Positions 6,921-15,677 of a stretch of DNA of 33,682 bases are shown in pieces (the stretch's first letter is position 1; every line of letters begins with the position of its first letter). The stretch spans positions 1 through 33,682 of the forward strand of contig DAHVDE010000033.1 in assembly GCA_027313705.1 (NCBI GenBank), read 5' to 3'. A program made the translations under genes and the position numbers. The DNA is from Actinomycetota bacterium (lineage in GTDB: Bacteria; Actinomycetota; Actinomycetes; Streptosporangiales; Streptosporangiaceae). The notes beneath the pieces were generated by a model. It was not told the origin of the DNA. It saw only the letters and a program-made list of their open reading frames with translations, and searched no databases.

Positions 6921-9900
6921 ATGATGGAATTTCGGCGTTCACATGATTCGCGCAAGGGCAATGAGCGTCCTCGGCAACGGCGCGGCAAGCCCATCCGCGA
7001 CGCTGCCGAGCCGACCGGCAGCGAAGCGAACACCGAACAAAACGTCAAGGTGTTCAATCCGGACCTGGCGGGTCACGGAGCTGAGGGGCAGCCGGAAAGC
7101 ACGCGGACGCCGACCGGCAGCGCACGCACGCCGCCAGACAGCGCGCAGAGCGACCGGCCGGGCTCCGGCACTCGCGCTGCCACTACCCGCATCCCAGCCG
7201 CCACCAACCCAGGCGTCTCCCGCCTGGGCACCAGCACAGGCCCGCACACCAGCACAGGCGCAGACTCCGCCAAGAAATCCGCGAACCACCCCAGCCACCC
7301 CAGCCACCCCAGCCACCAGGGGAACTCCGCCGTTGCTGACCCGACCAGGCCGGCCCGTCAAGCGACGTCTTCACCGGCACCGATCGCCATAGTCGGGCTG
7401 GCCTGCCGTTATCCGGACGCGAACGACCTAGGCGCCTTCTTCCAGATGGTCACTACCGGTCGCCGGGCATTTCGGAGGATCCCGCCATGCCGGGTTGACC
7501 TGGCCGACTATTACAGCTCAGACCCAGCCGCACCGGACGCTACCTACAGCACCAGAGCCGCCATGATCGAGGGCTGGCGGTTTGATCGCGCGGCATTCGG
7601 CATTTCGCCGGTGACGTATGCGAGCTGTGATCCGGCGCAGTGGCTGGCGCTTGAAACGGCTGCCCGGACACTTGCCGCGGCGGGCTTTCCTGAAGGAAAC
7701 GGCTTGCCGGCCGAGAGCACCGGGGTATTCGTGGGCAACACGCTGGCCGGAGATGTTTCACGCGCCTCCGCATTGCGGTTGCGCTGGCCGTATGTGCGCC
7801 AGGTTCTCGCCGACGCCCTAGTCAGCGCCGACGCGCCGGCTGAACTCGCCGACGGGGTGCTGGCCGCCGCGACGACCAGGTACGTGGCGCCGTTTCCGCC
7901 GGTGACGGCGGAAACGCTGGCCGGCGGCTCCCCTGGCAACATCACGGCTTCGATCTGCGGCCATCTCGGCTTCCTCGGCGGCGGGTTCGCCGTCGACACT
8001 GGCGGCGCATCTTCGCTGTCTGCGGTCACTTCCGCCTGCTCGGCGCTGCGCAGCGGCGAGCTCGACGTCGCCTTGGCCGGCGGGGTTAGCGTCAATCTTG
8101 ACCCGCTGAACCTGGTCGGCCTGGCCAAGCTTGGCGTGCTGGCCACCGGGGACATGCGCATTTACGACGCAAGCCCGACCGGTTTCCTGCCTGGCGAAGG
8201 CTGCGGCATGGTGCTGCTCATGCGCTCGTCAGACGCGCTCGCGGCCGGGCTGCCTGTCTACGCCGAGATCCTCGGCTGGGGCATGGCATCGGCGGGCCAC
8301 CATCGCCGAGGCAGCAGCGACCCACAAGCCATGTTGCTTGCCATGCGCAGGGCCTACGAGCAAGCCAGGTGCGACCCGGCGGATATCGCCTACATCGAGG
8401 GTTGCGGGACAGGAATCGCCCACGCCGACGAAGCCGAGCTCACCGCCCTCGCGACCCTGCGCGGCCGGGCCAGGCAGTCGGCCGTGCTCGGCTCGGCGAC
8501 CGCCTGCGTCGGGCACACGGGCGCGGCGGCGGGCGCCGCCGGACTGATCAAGGCGGTACTGGCCGCCGCCAACGGGATCTTGCCTCCGTCCACCGGAGTC
8601 AGCTCTCCGCACCAGATCTTGCGGGAAAGCGGCGCCAGGCTACGCACTCCGGACTCGGCCGAGCGCTGGCCAGACAGCGAGATCAGAAGGACCGCGGTCA
8701 GCGCCTGCGGGACGGAAGGCCTGAGCGTGCACCTCGTGCTTGCCAGTTCGCCAAGCCAGCGAAGCCCGGGCGAACTGCCACCAAGAGCGCCGGATCAGTC
8801 CAGGCAGGGCCGTCGCAGGCCAGTCACGCTGCCACGTGATCTCGGTCATCCGTGCACGTTCCTGGTGCAAGCCGCTAACCGCACAGCGCTCGGCGCGATC
8901 CTGGCCAGGATCGCCAACGTCGCCGCCTGGCTGTCCGATGCCGAACTACGCGACCTCGCGTGCCAGCTTGCCCTTGAGGCCGCCGACCAGGGCACCGCGC
9001 GAGTCGCGATCGTCGCCACCAGGCAGGAACAGCTTGCCAGGCTGGCCAACGAGGCGATCACCATGCTGCCGAAGCTGGCCGGCGGCCTGGTGAGCACCAG
9101 GCCGGGAATCTTCGCCGCCGATGGCGCTGACGGCCGGGTCACGCTGCTCCTGGCCGGGCAGCCTGTCGGTGACGCCGCAGAGCCCGCCAGCCAGCTCGCC
9201 CACGCGCTAGCCATCTTGCGGAAGATCGACGAACTTGGAGTGCAGCCGGTCACCGCTGTCGGGCACGGCACCGGTCAGCTTGCCGGACTGGTCTGGGCGG
9301 GCTGTGCAAGCCCTGACGAAGCCGTCACGCTGAGCGAACTGCGGGCTGCCGCACTCACCACGTCTCCGGCCATCGCCCCAGGCAATATCAGGCGGGCCAT
9401 CGACATGTTCGGCACTCTCCGGTTTAACGCACCGCGAAACCGGCTGATCTGCGGATTCACCGGCACGGAACTCATGAACGCAGCGGAGATCCCTAGCCTG
9501 CTCAGCGCCGAGCTGCTCATCGCCAGATCCGCTGGCAAAGAAACAGAGGTCAGGGGCGCGGCTGCCGATCGACTGGCGAGGGCGGTGCGCGCAGGCGCTG
9601 CCGGGGCGAGCCTGTTGTTGCAAACCGCGCCCGACCGGGCCCTGACCAGGGCCATCGGCCAGCTCAGCGAAGGCACCGGCCAGGCGGGCCAGCGCCGCAA
9701 GGTACCAGTGGTCACGATAGACAATGACCCGTCTGACGACCGGCACCTGGCAAGGGCCGCCGCCGCGCTCTTCGCCGCAGGCGCGCTTACCCGGCCCGAG
9801 TTGCTCTATGCGGGCCGCCCGTCGCGGCCGATCGATATCTGGCAGCAGCAGACTTTCATCACGCACCCTTGTCAAACGCCAGCAGATTTTCCGCAAGATG

Positions 9901-12890
9901 GCCAGGCAGAGACAGGACAATCACCACAGGCACGACTCAAGGCCCCGCCGTCCCGCCTGGCTACGCCGCCAGCCAACCTGACGAACGGAGCCGGTCTGCC
10001 GACCGACGCCATCCAGCCAAACAGCACGGCCAGGACCGCCGGGTCCCGGCGGACAGAACGGACCGAGCGCGCTAATCATGGCAAGAGCGGCGCCAGGCCG
10101 ATCCTGGCGGACCTGGCACCTGCCGTGACACCTCAGCCGGTCAGCGACGAGGCCGGCGCCCGCTGGGTCGTCGGGGTGAGCGGGTGGTTGCGCTGCTATG
10201 CGGAGCGGACTGCGCCGCCAGGCGACCTGGCTGCGCCGCCAGGCGACAGTCCGTGGGAAGTATTCACCGGCGGGTGTGATTTCTTGCGGAAAGAAGTAGC
10301 GGATCTTTTCCGGCACGAGCCTGGCGCCGGCCGCACCCTGGCCGTGCTCGGCGAGTTGCCCGCCGCAGGCACGCTGGCCGCAGCCGTTCTTGCCGCACGA
10401 AGCGCCGTCGGCACCGGCCACCTGGTGGCGATCAGTCCCGACCAGGGGCTGGCGGGCATCATGGCGAGCTTGCAGGCAGAGCATCCGCAGATCGGCATTG
10501 TGGTGGTAAGGGCGGCCCTGACGCCTGCCTGCCTAGCCGCCGTCAGCAAGATCGCTGCTGTCCCCGGCCAGTACCGCGAGCTAGTCACCGGGCCGGACGG
10601 CGATTTGAGCGAGCCCGTCATGGTGCCAGCCGACCTGGCGCCTGGCGACGGCTTCCCGCTCGGGCCGCAGGACGTGGTGCTGATAAGCCGCACGGCTGGT
10701 GCGGCCGGGCTGGCGCTGGCACAGGTACTTGCCTGCTCGGGCGCCGCCATCGCCGTGATCGGGCGCGACCGGCCGCGGCGGGACGACGTGATCACCACCG
10801 CACTTGAGCAACTGCGGCTGGCGGGAACCGAGGTGGGCTATGAAATCGTGGACCCGGCCAGCCCGGCGGCACTCGCCGCGGCGCTGCGCCGGATCGAACG
10901 GCGGTTCGGCCGGGTCAGCGCGGTGGCCCAGGCGGTCGCTGCGGCTGCTCCCCGCCTGGTTGCCGACCTGACGCTGGCCGATGTGCAGGCATATGCACAT
11001 GAGCAGGCCAGGGTGCTCGACCAGCTAGTGACGGCGGTCAGGGCGCTCGACGGCGGCGAACGAGACGAGGGAAGGCTCAAGCTGATCGTGACGTTCGGCT
11101 CGGTAGCGGGAAGGTATGGCATCGCGGGCGGCGCGATGACCGCCGCCGCGAGTGGTGTACTGGCCGGTTACGGCGAGCAACTAGCCTCGCTTAGCCCCAG
11201 GTGCCGTGCCCTGCATGTGGAATGGCCGGCCTGGGCGGGATCGGGACTGGGCGAACGGCCGCAGTGGGCCGGACTGATGCGAGCGGCCGGGTTCTCCTCG
11301 GTCTCCATGGAAGCTGGCTCAAGGCAACTGCTGAGACTGATGGGCGCCGGCGAGTTGCCTGCAAGGGTGGCCATACACGGACGGGCCGGCTGGCAGGTGC
11401 CGAGACCACTCGCCCTGGCGAGCCTGCCTCGCGGCGGACCGGCTCGGTTTATCGCCCAGGTGCTCGTGGACTATCCGGGCGTCGAACTGGTCGCGCAGGT
11501 CACGATCTGCGCGCTGACCGACCCTTACCTGCGCGACTACCAGATCGACGGAGTTGGCTTGATGCCGCCGGCGCTGGCGGTCGAAGCGATGGCGCAGGTC
11601 GCCTCAGCGCTGGCGGGGACTTCGCTGCGAGTAGCCAGCGACGTGGCGATGCTGGCGCCGATCGTGCTGGCCGCCAGGGAAGCCCCGGCAGTGCTGCGGA
11701 TCTGCGGGCTGCGCGATGAAGAATCCGTCACGGTCATTGTGAGGTGCGACAGTACCGGGTTCGCGGTCGATCACTTCCGCGCGACCTTCAGCCTGCGGCC
11801 GGCGCCCGCCGCAGGCAGCGGAGCGCCGGCCGAGCCTGACGCCATGGAGACCGGCGCACCGCATGCAGACCCGCTGGCCGCGTCGTCGGTCTATGGTCCT
11901 ATCTGCTTTCAGACCGGACGGTTCAGGCGAATCACCTCGGTCGAGATCGTTTCGTCGCATTCGGTTTCCGCCCTTGTCACCGGCGCCGACGCCGAACCGT
12001 GGTTCGAAGGCCAGCCAGACAGCGAAGCCGGCCACGACCTGCTACTTGGCAGCGCAGGGATCAGCGACGCGGCACTGCAAGTCGTCCAGCTGGCCGTGCC
12101 GCACCGGCGGCTCATGTTCGCAGGCTGCCAGCGGGCCACCTTCGCCGGCCAGCCAGCCGACTCAGTGGTCACGATAAGCGCGGCAGAGGTTACCGTGCCC
12201 AGGCAGCGTTCAGGCGAAGGTACCGAACCGGGCTCGCTGCCCGGCGAGACGATCTGGGACGTAGCGGCGACGGACTCCACCGGGCGGACAGTACTCAGCC
12301 TGCGCAGGCTCAGGCTGCGGGACGCCGGGCCGCTGCCGCGTACCGAACCCTGGCCGCTGCCGCTGGCTGGCTGCCTGCTCGAGCGAGCGGTTGCCGAGCT
12401 TGGCCTCGGGACTGGCCTTCGAATTCGGCTTGGCCGGCGGGTGGCGGGCGAACAGGCGGCCGCCTCCGGCTGGGTATTCGCGGCGAGGGACGAACCCGGC
12501 CTTGCCGGGCTCGATCTCGCGGTGCGGGCCGATGGTCCCGCCGCTTGCGGGTGGCGGATGGCCGGGCAGGCGATCCGCGGCGGACAGCCGAACTGGCTGG
12601 AACCTGCGGGCGAGGAAAGGCTGCGAGGGATCCTGGCGGATCATAAATGGACGCTCGCGCAAGCCATCGCCGCGTGTGCCGGGCCGCCACCTGAGCTGGA
12701 CTTTGATCTCGAGGTCAGGCAGGTGGCCGGTGCTGACTGGCTGCTGATCAGCGACGGCGCGGCAAGAATCGCGGTGGTGCTGCTCGACCTGACCGAGGTC
12801 GCCCAGCCTGTCGCCATCGCGATCATGACCGGCGCGCTCGATCCGGCCGGCCGGCGGCCGCGCTCGCACCAGGCGGCCTTGTCTTCTTGA
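6921..12890 (+). CDS. Enediyne-type iterative polyketide synthase homologue with most catalytic residues lost (pseudo-PKS)
   Basis: The 1,989-residue open frame starts at ATG 6921 (or 6924; GGGGGA upstream). Residues 1-150 are low-complexity. KS (about 152-600) strongly resembles enediyne PKS KS: WLALETAARTLAAAGFPEG, LRLRWPYVR, GEGCGMVLLMR. Its nucleophile Cys is Gly362 (VDTGGASSL) and the first His is Cys495 (EGCGTG); His532 (GHT) remains. The AT-like region has Gly783 for the Ser (GHGTG) and ends in a THPC motif near 985. No ACP with GxDS is present; a Pro/Thr/Arg-rich linker occupies its place. In KR, the Gly-rich motif is SRTAGAAG (1256-1263) and the Tyr is Thr1407, with Asn as Ser1411. 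In DH, His is Tyr1540, but Asp1716 and Gln1720 remain. A C-terminal PPTase-like part has Gln1914 and Ala1918 for Glu and Lys. Length and domain order match KS-AT-(ACP)-KR-DH-PPTase. A synthase activity is unlikely; a structural or binding role is inferred. Confidence 0.85.
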   Translation: MMEFRRSHDSRKGNERPRQRRGKPIRDAAEPTGSEANTEQNVKVFNPDLAGHGAEGQPESTRTPTGSARTPPDSAQSDRPGSGTRAATTRIPAATNPGVSRLGTSTGPHTSTGADSAKKSANHPSHPSHPSHQGNSAVADPTRPARQATSSPAPIAIVGLACRYPDANDLGAFFQMVTTGRRAFRRIPPCRVDLADYYSSDPAAPDATYSTRAAMIEGWRFDRAAFGISPVTYASCDPAQWLALETAARTLAAAGFPEGNGLPAESTGVFVGNTLAGDVSRASALRLRWPYVRQVLADALVSADAPAELADGVLAAATTRYVAPFPPVTAETLAGGSPGNITASICGHLGFLGGGFAVDTGGASSLSAVTSACSALRSGELDVALAGGVSVNLDPLNLVGLAKLGVLATGDMRIYDASPTGFLPGEGCGMVLLMRSSDALAAGLPVYAEILGWGMASAGHHRRGSSDPQAMLLAMRRAYEQARCDPADIAYIEGCGTGIAHADEAELTALATLRGRARQSAVLGSATACVGHTGAAAGAAGLIKAVLAAANGILPPSTGVSSPHQILRESGARLRTPDSAERWPDSEIRRTAVSACGTEGLSVHLVLASSPSQRSPGELPPRAPDQSRQGRRRPVTLPRDLGHPCTFLVQAANRTALGAILARIANVAAWLSDAELRDLACQLALEAADQGTARVAIVATRQEQLARLANEAITMLPKLAGGLVSTRPGIFAADGADGRVTLLLAGQPVGDAAEPASQLAHALAILRKIDELGVQPVTAVGHGTGQLAGLVWAGCASPDEAVTLSELRAAALTTSPAIAPGNIRRAIDMFGTLRFNAPRNRLICGFTGTELMNAAEIPSLLSAELLIARSAGKETEVRGAAADRLARAVRAGAAGASLLLQTAPDRALTRAIGQLSEGTGQAGQRRKVPVVTIDNDPSDDRHLARAAAALFAAGALTRPELLYAGRPSRPIDIWQQQTFITHPCQTPADFPQDGQAETGQSPQARLKAPPSRLATPPANLTNGAGLPTDAIQPNSTARTAGSRRTERTERANHGKSGARPILADLAPAVTPQPVSDEAGARWVVGVSGWLRCYAERTAPPGDLAAPPGDSPWEVFTGGCDFLRKEVADLFRHEPGAGRTLAVLGELPAAGTLAAAVLAARSAVGTGHLVAISPDQGLAGIMASLQAEHPQIGIVVVRAALTPACLAAVSKIAAVPGQYRELVTGPDGDLSEPVMVPADLAPGDGFPLGPQDVVLISRTAGAAGLALAQVLACSGAAIAVIGRDRPRRDDVITTALEQLRLAGTEVGYEIVDPASPAALAAALRRIERRFGRVSAVAQAVAAAAPRLVADLTLADVQAYAHEQARVLDQLVTAVRALDGGERDEGRLKLIVTFGSVAGRYGIAGGAMTAAASGVLAGYGEQLASLSPRCRALHVEWPAWAGSGLGERPQWAGLMRAAGFSSVSMEAGSRQLLRLMGAGELPARVAIHGRAGWQVPRPLALASLPRGGPARFIAQVLVDYPGVELVAQVTICALTDPYLRDYQIDGVGLMPPALAVEAMAQVASALAGTSLRVASDVAMLAPIVLAAREAPAVLRICGLRDEESVTVIVRCDSTGFAVDHFRATFSLRPAPAAGSGAPAEPDAMETGAPHADPLAASSVYGPICFQTGRFRRITSVEIVSSHSVSALVTGADAEPWFEGQPDSEAGHDLLLGSAGISDAALQVVQLAVPHRRLMFAGCQRATFAGQPADSVVTISAAEVTVPRQRSGEGTEPGSLPGETIWDVAATDSTGRTVLSLRRLRLRDAGPLPRTEPWPLPLAGCLLERAVAELGLGTGLRIRLGRRVAGEQAAASGWVFAARDEPGLAGLDLAVRADGPAACGWRMAGQAIRGGQPNWLEPAGEERLRGILADHKWTLAQAIAACAGPPPELDFDLEVRQVAGADWLLISDGAARIAVVLLDLTEVAQPVAIAIMTGALDPAGRRPRSHQAALSS

Positions 12891-12906
12891 CCCCGGCCCG
12901 CTGACC

Positions 12907-12940
12907 CCGGTGCGGCTCCGCTCGCGCGCAGCCGCACCGG
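12907..12940 (+). terminator. Hairpin terminator after the PKS-like gene
   Basis: CCGGTGCGGCT (12907-12917) pairs perfectly with AGCCGCACCGG (12930-12940) around a 12-nt loop. It starts 16 bases after the stop codon. There is no T run, as is usual in this genome. It suggests the PKS-like gene ends its own transcript before the YrdC-like gene. Confidence 0.75.
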
Positions 12941-13022
12941 TCCTGGCGTGCTAGCGTGACGCAGGGTCGCTGGCCGGTACGAGCCAGTACTGGTCGGTAC
13001 GGGTCGGGATCTGGAGGGAAAG

Positions 13023-13667
13023 GTGCAGGTGTTTGACTGCCTCGGCGACGAGACAAGATCACAGGGCATCGCCGCAGCCGTTTCCTCCATCTTCAGCCAG
13101 GGCCTGATCATCTTGCCGACCGACACGTCTTACGCGCTGGCCGGCTATGCGTTCGCTGAGCTGCCCGCGCAGCATATCCGGACGGCTAAGGGCGTTTCGG
13201 AGACAACGCCGCTACAAGTCCTGATCAGCGACAAGCGAGTGCTCGACGGCATCTCGATGCAGGCACCAGAGCACGCAAGAGCGCTCGCCGATGCCTTCTG
13301 GCCGGGACCTATGACGCTCATCGTGCCCGCGTCACCTTCACTGCGCTGGCATGTCGGCGGCGACGAGCGGTACGTGCAGGTCAGGGTTCCCGACCAGGAA
13401 GTCGCAATCGAACTGCTCGGCCGGACAGGACCGCTGCTCGCCTCTGCCGCGCGAAGTGCCGCTGGCGAGATCGTGACTGGACAGGACTCCGCTGGCGAGT
13501 TGAGCGAGCACGCCGCCGTCTTCCTCGACTGCGGCACGATCGAGCCCACGGCATTCAGTACGGTTGTCGACTGCACCGGACCCGAGGCAGCGGTGCTGCG
13601 CAAGGGCAAGGTCACCGTCGGCATGATCGTCGATGTGCTCGGCTACATGCCTGGAGTGCGGGCCTAG
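13023..13667 (+). CDS. Divergent YrdC/Sua5 (TsaC-like) domain protein
   Basis: The protein has 214 residues, starting at GTG 13023 with GGAGGG four bases upstream. YrdC/Sua5 proteins make L-threonylcarbamoyl-AMP from Thr, bicarbonate and ATP for tRNA t6A. Recognisable motifs are ILPTDTSYALAG (canonical PTDTVYGL), RTAKGVSETTPLQVLI (canonical KxRP...PL) and FWPGPMTLIVP. However, the conserved Arg of KxR is Val58 (K56-G57-V58). The SxN motif is not intact: residues 141-148 read SAARSAAG instead of TSANxSG. The C-terminal Sua5 domain is absent. It is probably a paralogue rather than the housekeeping enzyme, with changed or lost activity. The neighbouring PKS-like protein is degenerate in the same way. 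Confidence 0.75.
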   Translation: MQVFDCLGDETRSQGIAAAVSSIFSQGLIILPTDTSYALAGYAFAELPAQHIRTAKGVSETTPLQVLISDKRVLDGISMQAPEHARALADAFWPGPMTLIVPASPSLRWHVGGDERYVQVRVPDQEVAIELLGRTGPLLASAARSAAGEIVTGQDSAGELSEHAAVFLDCGTIEPTAFSTVVDCTGPEAAVLRKGKVTVGMIVDVLGYMPGVRA

Positions 13668-13745
13668 GATCCGGATGGGTGTCGTTGCGGTAGTTTGTCC
13701 GTCACAATAGGAGCTGAGGCGCCTCCGACTGAAAGGCGGCCCGTC

Positions 13746-15014
13746 GTGACCAACCCCGCCCCGAATCCCACGCCGATCACCGGCGAACTCGACCTCTCAG
13801 CCAACGAGTTCTGGGCGCTGTCGCTGGCCGACAGGCACGCCGCCTTCGCCAAGCTGCGCGAACTTCCTTCGCCGCCCTACTTCCTGGACCCGCAGAACCC
13901 GTTCGGCGACTCTACCGACGGTTACTACGGGCTGGTCAGACACGCCGACGTACTCGAGGCGAGCAGGCATCCTGACCTGTTCTCCTCGGCACGCGGCGCA
14001 ACTAGCCTGATTGACCTGCCGCCCGAATTCAACGAGTACTTCGGCTCCATGATCAATATGGACGATCCGAAGCACGCCAGGCTCCGCCGGATCGTTTCCA
14101 GGGCATTCACCCCGAAAATGATCAAGAAGTTCGAGGAAGACGTACAACTGACCGCGGTCGCCATCGTCGACGACCTGATCGCGACCGGACCCTGCGACTT
14201 CGTGCAGCAAGTGTCGGCCAAGCTCCCGCTGAAGATCATCTGCCAGATGATGGGCATCGGCGACGAGCACTACGAACGGGTGCTTCACAACACCAACATC
14301 ATCTTGGCCGGCGGCGATCCCGAGTTTCTCAGCGAAAATATGGACGAGGCCATCGGGCAAATCCTCACAGCCGGGTCCGACCTCGCCGCGCTGGTCACCG
14401 ACCTCGCCGCGGCCAGGCAGTCAGAGCCGGCCGATGACCTGACCACCGCGCTTGCTACCGCGAACGTGGACGGGGAACAACTCACGCCCGCCGAGCTCGC
14501 GTCGTTCTTCATCTTGCTGGTCGTCGCCGGGAACGAGACGACGCGCAACGCGATCTCGCATTCGCTCGTACTGCTCACCGACAATCCCGACCAGCGCGAG
14601 CTCCTGCTCGCCGACTTCGAAGGCAAGATCGCGGGCACGGTGGAGGAAGTCGTCAGGTACGTCTCGCCGGTGATCTGGATGCGGCGCTCGCTTACCCGCG
14701 ACGCCGTTGTCAACGGGCACCAGTTCCGCGAGGGTGACAAGGTCGCGCTGATCTACTGGTCGGCTAACCGTGATGAGTCGGTCTTCGCCGACCCATTCAA
14801 GTTCGACATCACCCGCTCGCCCAACCCGCACGTCGGCTTTGGTGGCGCCGGCCCGCATTTCTGCCTCGGCGCTCACCTGGCCAGGCGCGAGATAACCGTG
14901 ATGCTCAGGGAATTGCTTCAGCGGGTGCCAGGGATCCACGCCTCTGGCCAGCCTGACCGGCTGCTATCCAGCTTCATCAATGGCATCAAGCACCTGCCAT
15001 GCAAGCTTGACTAA
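13746..15014 (+). CDS. Cytochrome P450, CYP124/125/142-like
   Basis: The protein has 422 residues from GTG 13746 (AGGCGG about six bases upstream); a TTG at 13695 would add 17 residues without a good site. P450s insert one oxygen atom using ferredoxin-supplied electrons. Intact signatures are NMDDPKHARLRRIVSRAFTP near the C helix, the I-helix AGNETTRN (261-268) with the acid/Thr pair, ExxR in EEVVRY, and the haem loop FGGAGPHFCLGAHLARRE with axial Cys373. The combination resembles the actinobacterial CYP124/125/142 group, which hydroxylates terminal methyls of sterols, branched lipids or terpenes. The exact substrate is unknown. No ferredoxin gene is adjacent. All catalytic motifs are intact, unlike those of the two genes before it. 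Confidence 0.93.
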   Translation: MTNPAPNPTPITGELDLSANEFWALSLADRHAAFAKLRELPSPPYFLDPQNPFGDSTDGYYGLVRHADVLEASRHPDLFSSARGATSLIDLPPEFNEYFGSMINMDDPKHARLRRIVSRAFTPKMIKKFEEDVQLTAVAIVDDLIATGPCDFVQQVSAKLPLKIICQMMGIGDEHYERVLHNTNIILAGGDPEFLSENMDEAIGQILTAGSDLAALVTDLAAARQSEPADDLTTALATANVDGEQLTPAELASFFILLVVAGNETTRNAISHSLVLLTDNPDQRELLLADFEGKIAGTVEEVVRYVSPVIWMRRSLTRDAVVNGHQFREGDKVALIYWSANRDESVFADPFKFDITRSPNPHVGFGGAGPHFCLGAHLARREITVMLRELLQRVPGIHASGQPDRLLSSFINGIKHLPCKLD

Positions 15015-15100
15015 CGGCAGTCATCCTTATCTGGTTACGGACGGCACTCATTTTCGTAACTGCCTGTAGTCATGCCTGGATAACGTGTATAACTAGAACC

Positions 15101-15277
15101 TCAGACGGCACGCCACCTGACTTCTGCAGCAGCGGGGAAGCGAGCCGTCCGGGGGAACAGGGGGAGCCGCCCGTCGCGGACGGGGCCTTCGTCCGGGGGC
15201 ACGCGCTGCCGTCCTCGCCAGCCGGCCAGGACCAGGCACGCGCCGACGACGAAGCCGCGAACGGGCGGCAGGGTCAT
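15101..15277 (-). CDS. Candidate small protein (58 residues), uncertain
   Basis: ATG at 15277 to TGA at 15101 encodes a 58-residue protein. It opens with a short hydrophobic stretch (RGFVVGACLVLAGW) and continues with a basic, Pro-rich tail. Third codon positions are mostly G or C, as in real genes here, but this also happens by chance at this GC content. AGGA lies two bases upstream of the ATG and is inside the arm of the adjacent hairpin. No family was recognised. Confidence 0.3.
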   Translation of the reverse strand: MTLPPVRGFVVGACLVLAGWRGRQRVPPDEGPVRDGRLPLFPRTARFPAAAEVRWRAV

Positions 15278-15278
15278 C

Positions 15279-15324
15279 GTCCTGCGGATGGTGCCGCACG
15301 GGGGCGCGGCTCCGTCCGCAGGAC
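15279..15324. other. Strong nested hairpin
   Basis: GTCCTGCGGA (15279-15288) pairs perfectly with TCCGCAGGAC (15315-15324). Inside, GCCGC (15293-15297) pairs with GCGGC (15306-15310). It may be a terminator for the region. Alternatively, on the minus strand it is a leader hairpin that buries the AGGA of the candidate small ORF. Confidence 0.6.
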
Positions 15325-15371
15325 TAAATCACCCCACCCCTAACCTGGGCCGCCACCCCCGAGCCCCAGCC

Positions 15372-15433
15372 CCCACAACCCCGCAACGTAGGCACCCTGG
15401 CACCCACAACCCCGCAACGTGGGGACCCCGGCC
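15372..15433. repeat. 31-bp repeat pair, same family as the array at 311
   Basis: CCCACAACCCCGCAACGT begins at 15372 and again at 15403, a 31-bp period, with diverged remainders (AGGCACCCTGG versus GGGGACCCCGG). The unit shares the CCCACAAC and CAACGT blocks with the array near 311. It also lies between convergent genes. A more degenerate copy appears near 15465-15490. Confidence 0.7.
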
Positions 15434-15621
15434 ACGCCAGTGCAGGCCCAGCGCGGGCCAGAACCCCCGCAACGCCGCAACGTCGGATGCCGGTCACGGG
15501 AGATGCCAGGTACACGGACATGAAACCCGGTGATCATCCGAAGCGACGAAGGGAAACCGCCCGCAGCCGTGAGCTCCGGGACCAACCCGGCTGGCAATCC
15601 CCGGCCCCAGCGAAGCCAACC

Positions 15622-15677
15622 CCCACAACGCCACAGCGCGCGCACCCCAACACCCACAACGCCACAGCGTGCGCATG
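15622..15677. repeat. 31-bp repeat pair, diverged copies
   Basis: CCCACAACGCCACAGCG starts at 15622 and 15653, again 31 bp apart, followed by CGCGCACCCC and TGCGCATGG. This is a second pair of the same family inside the same intergenic gap, about 70 bp before the pterin dehydratase stop. Confidence 0.7.

Noticed and set aside
6921-12890. Active enediyne biosynthetic cluster
   Set aside because: The PKS lacks its KS Cys, AT Ser, KR Tyr, DH His and a carrier domain, and no enediyne accessory genes are in the window.
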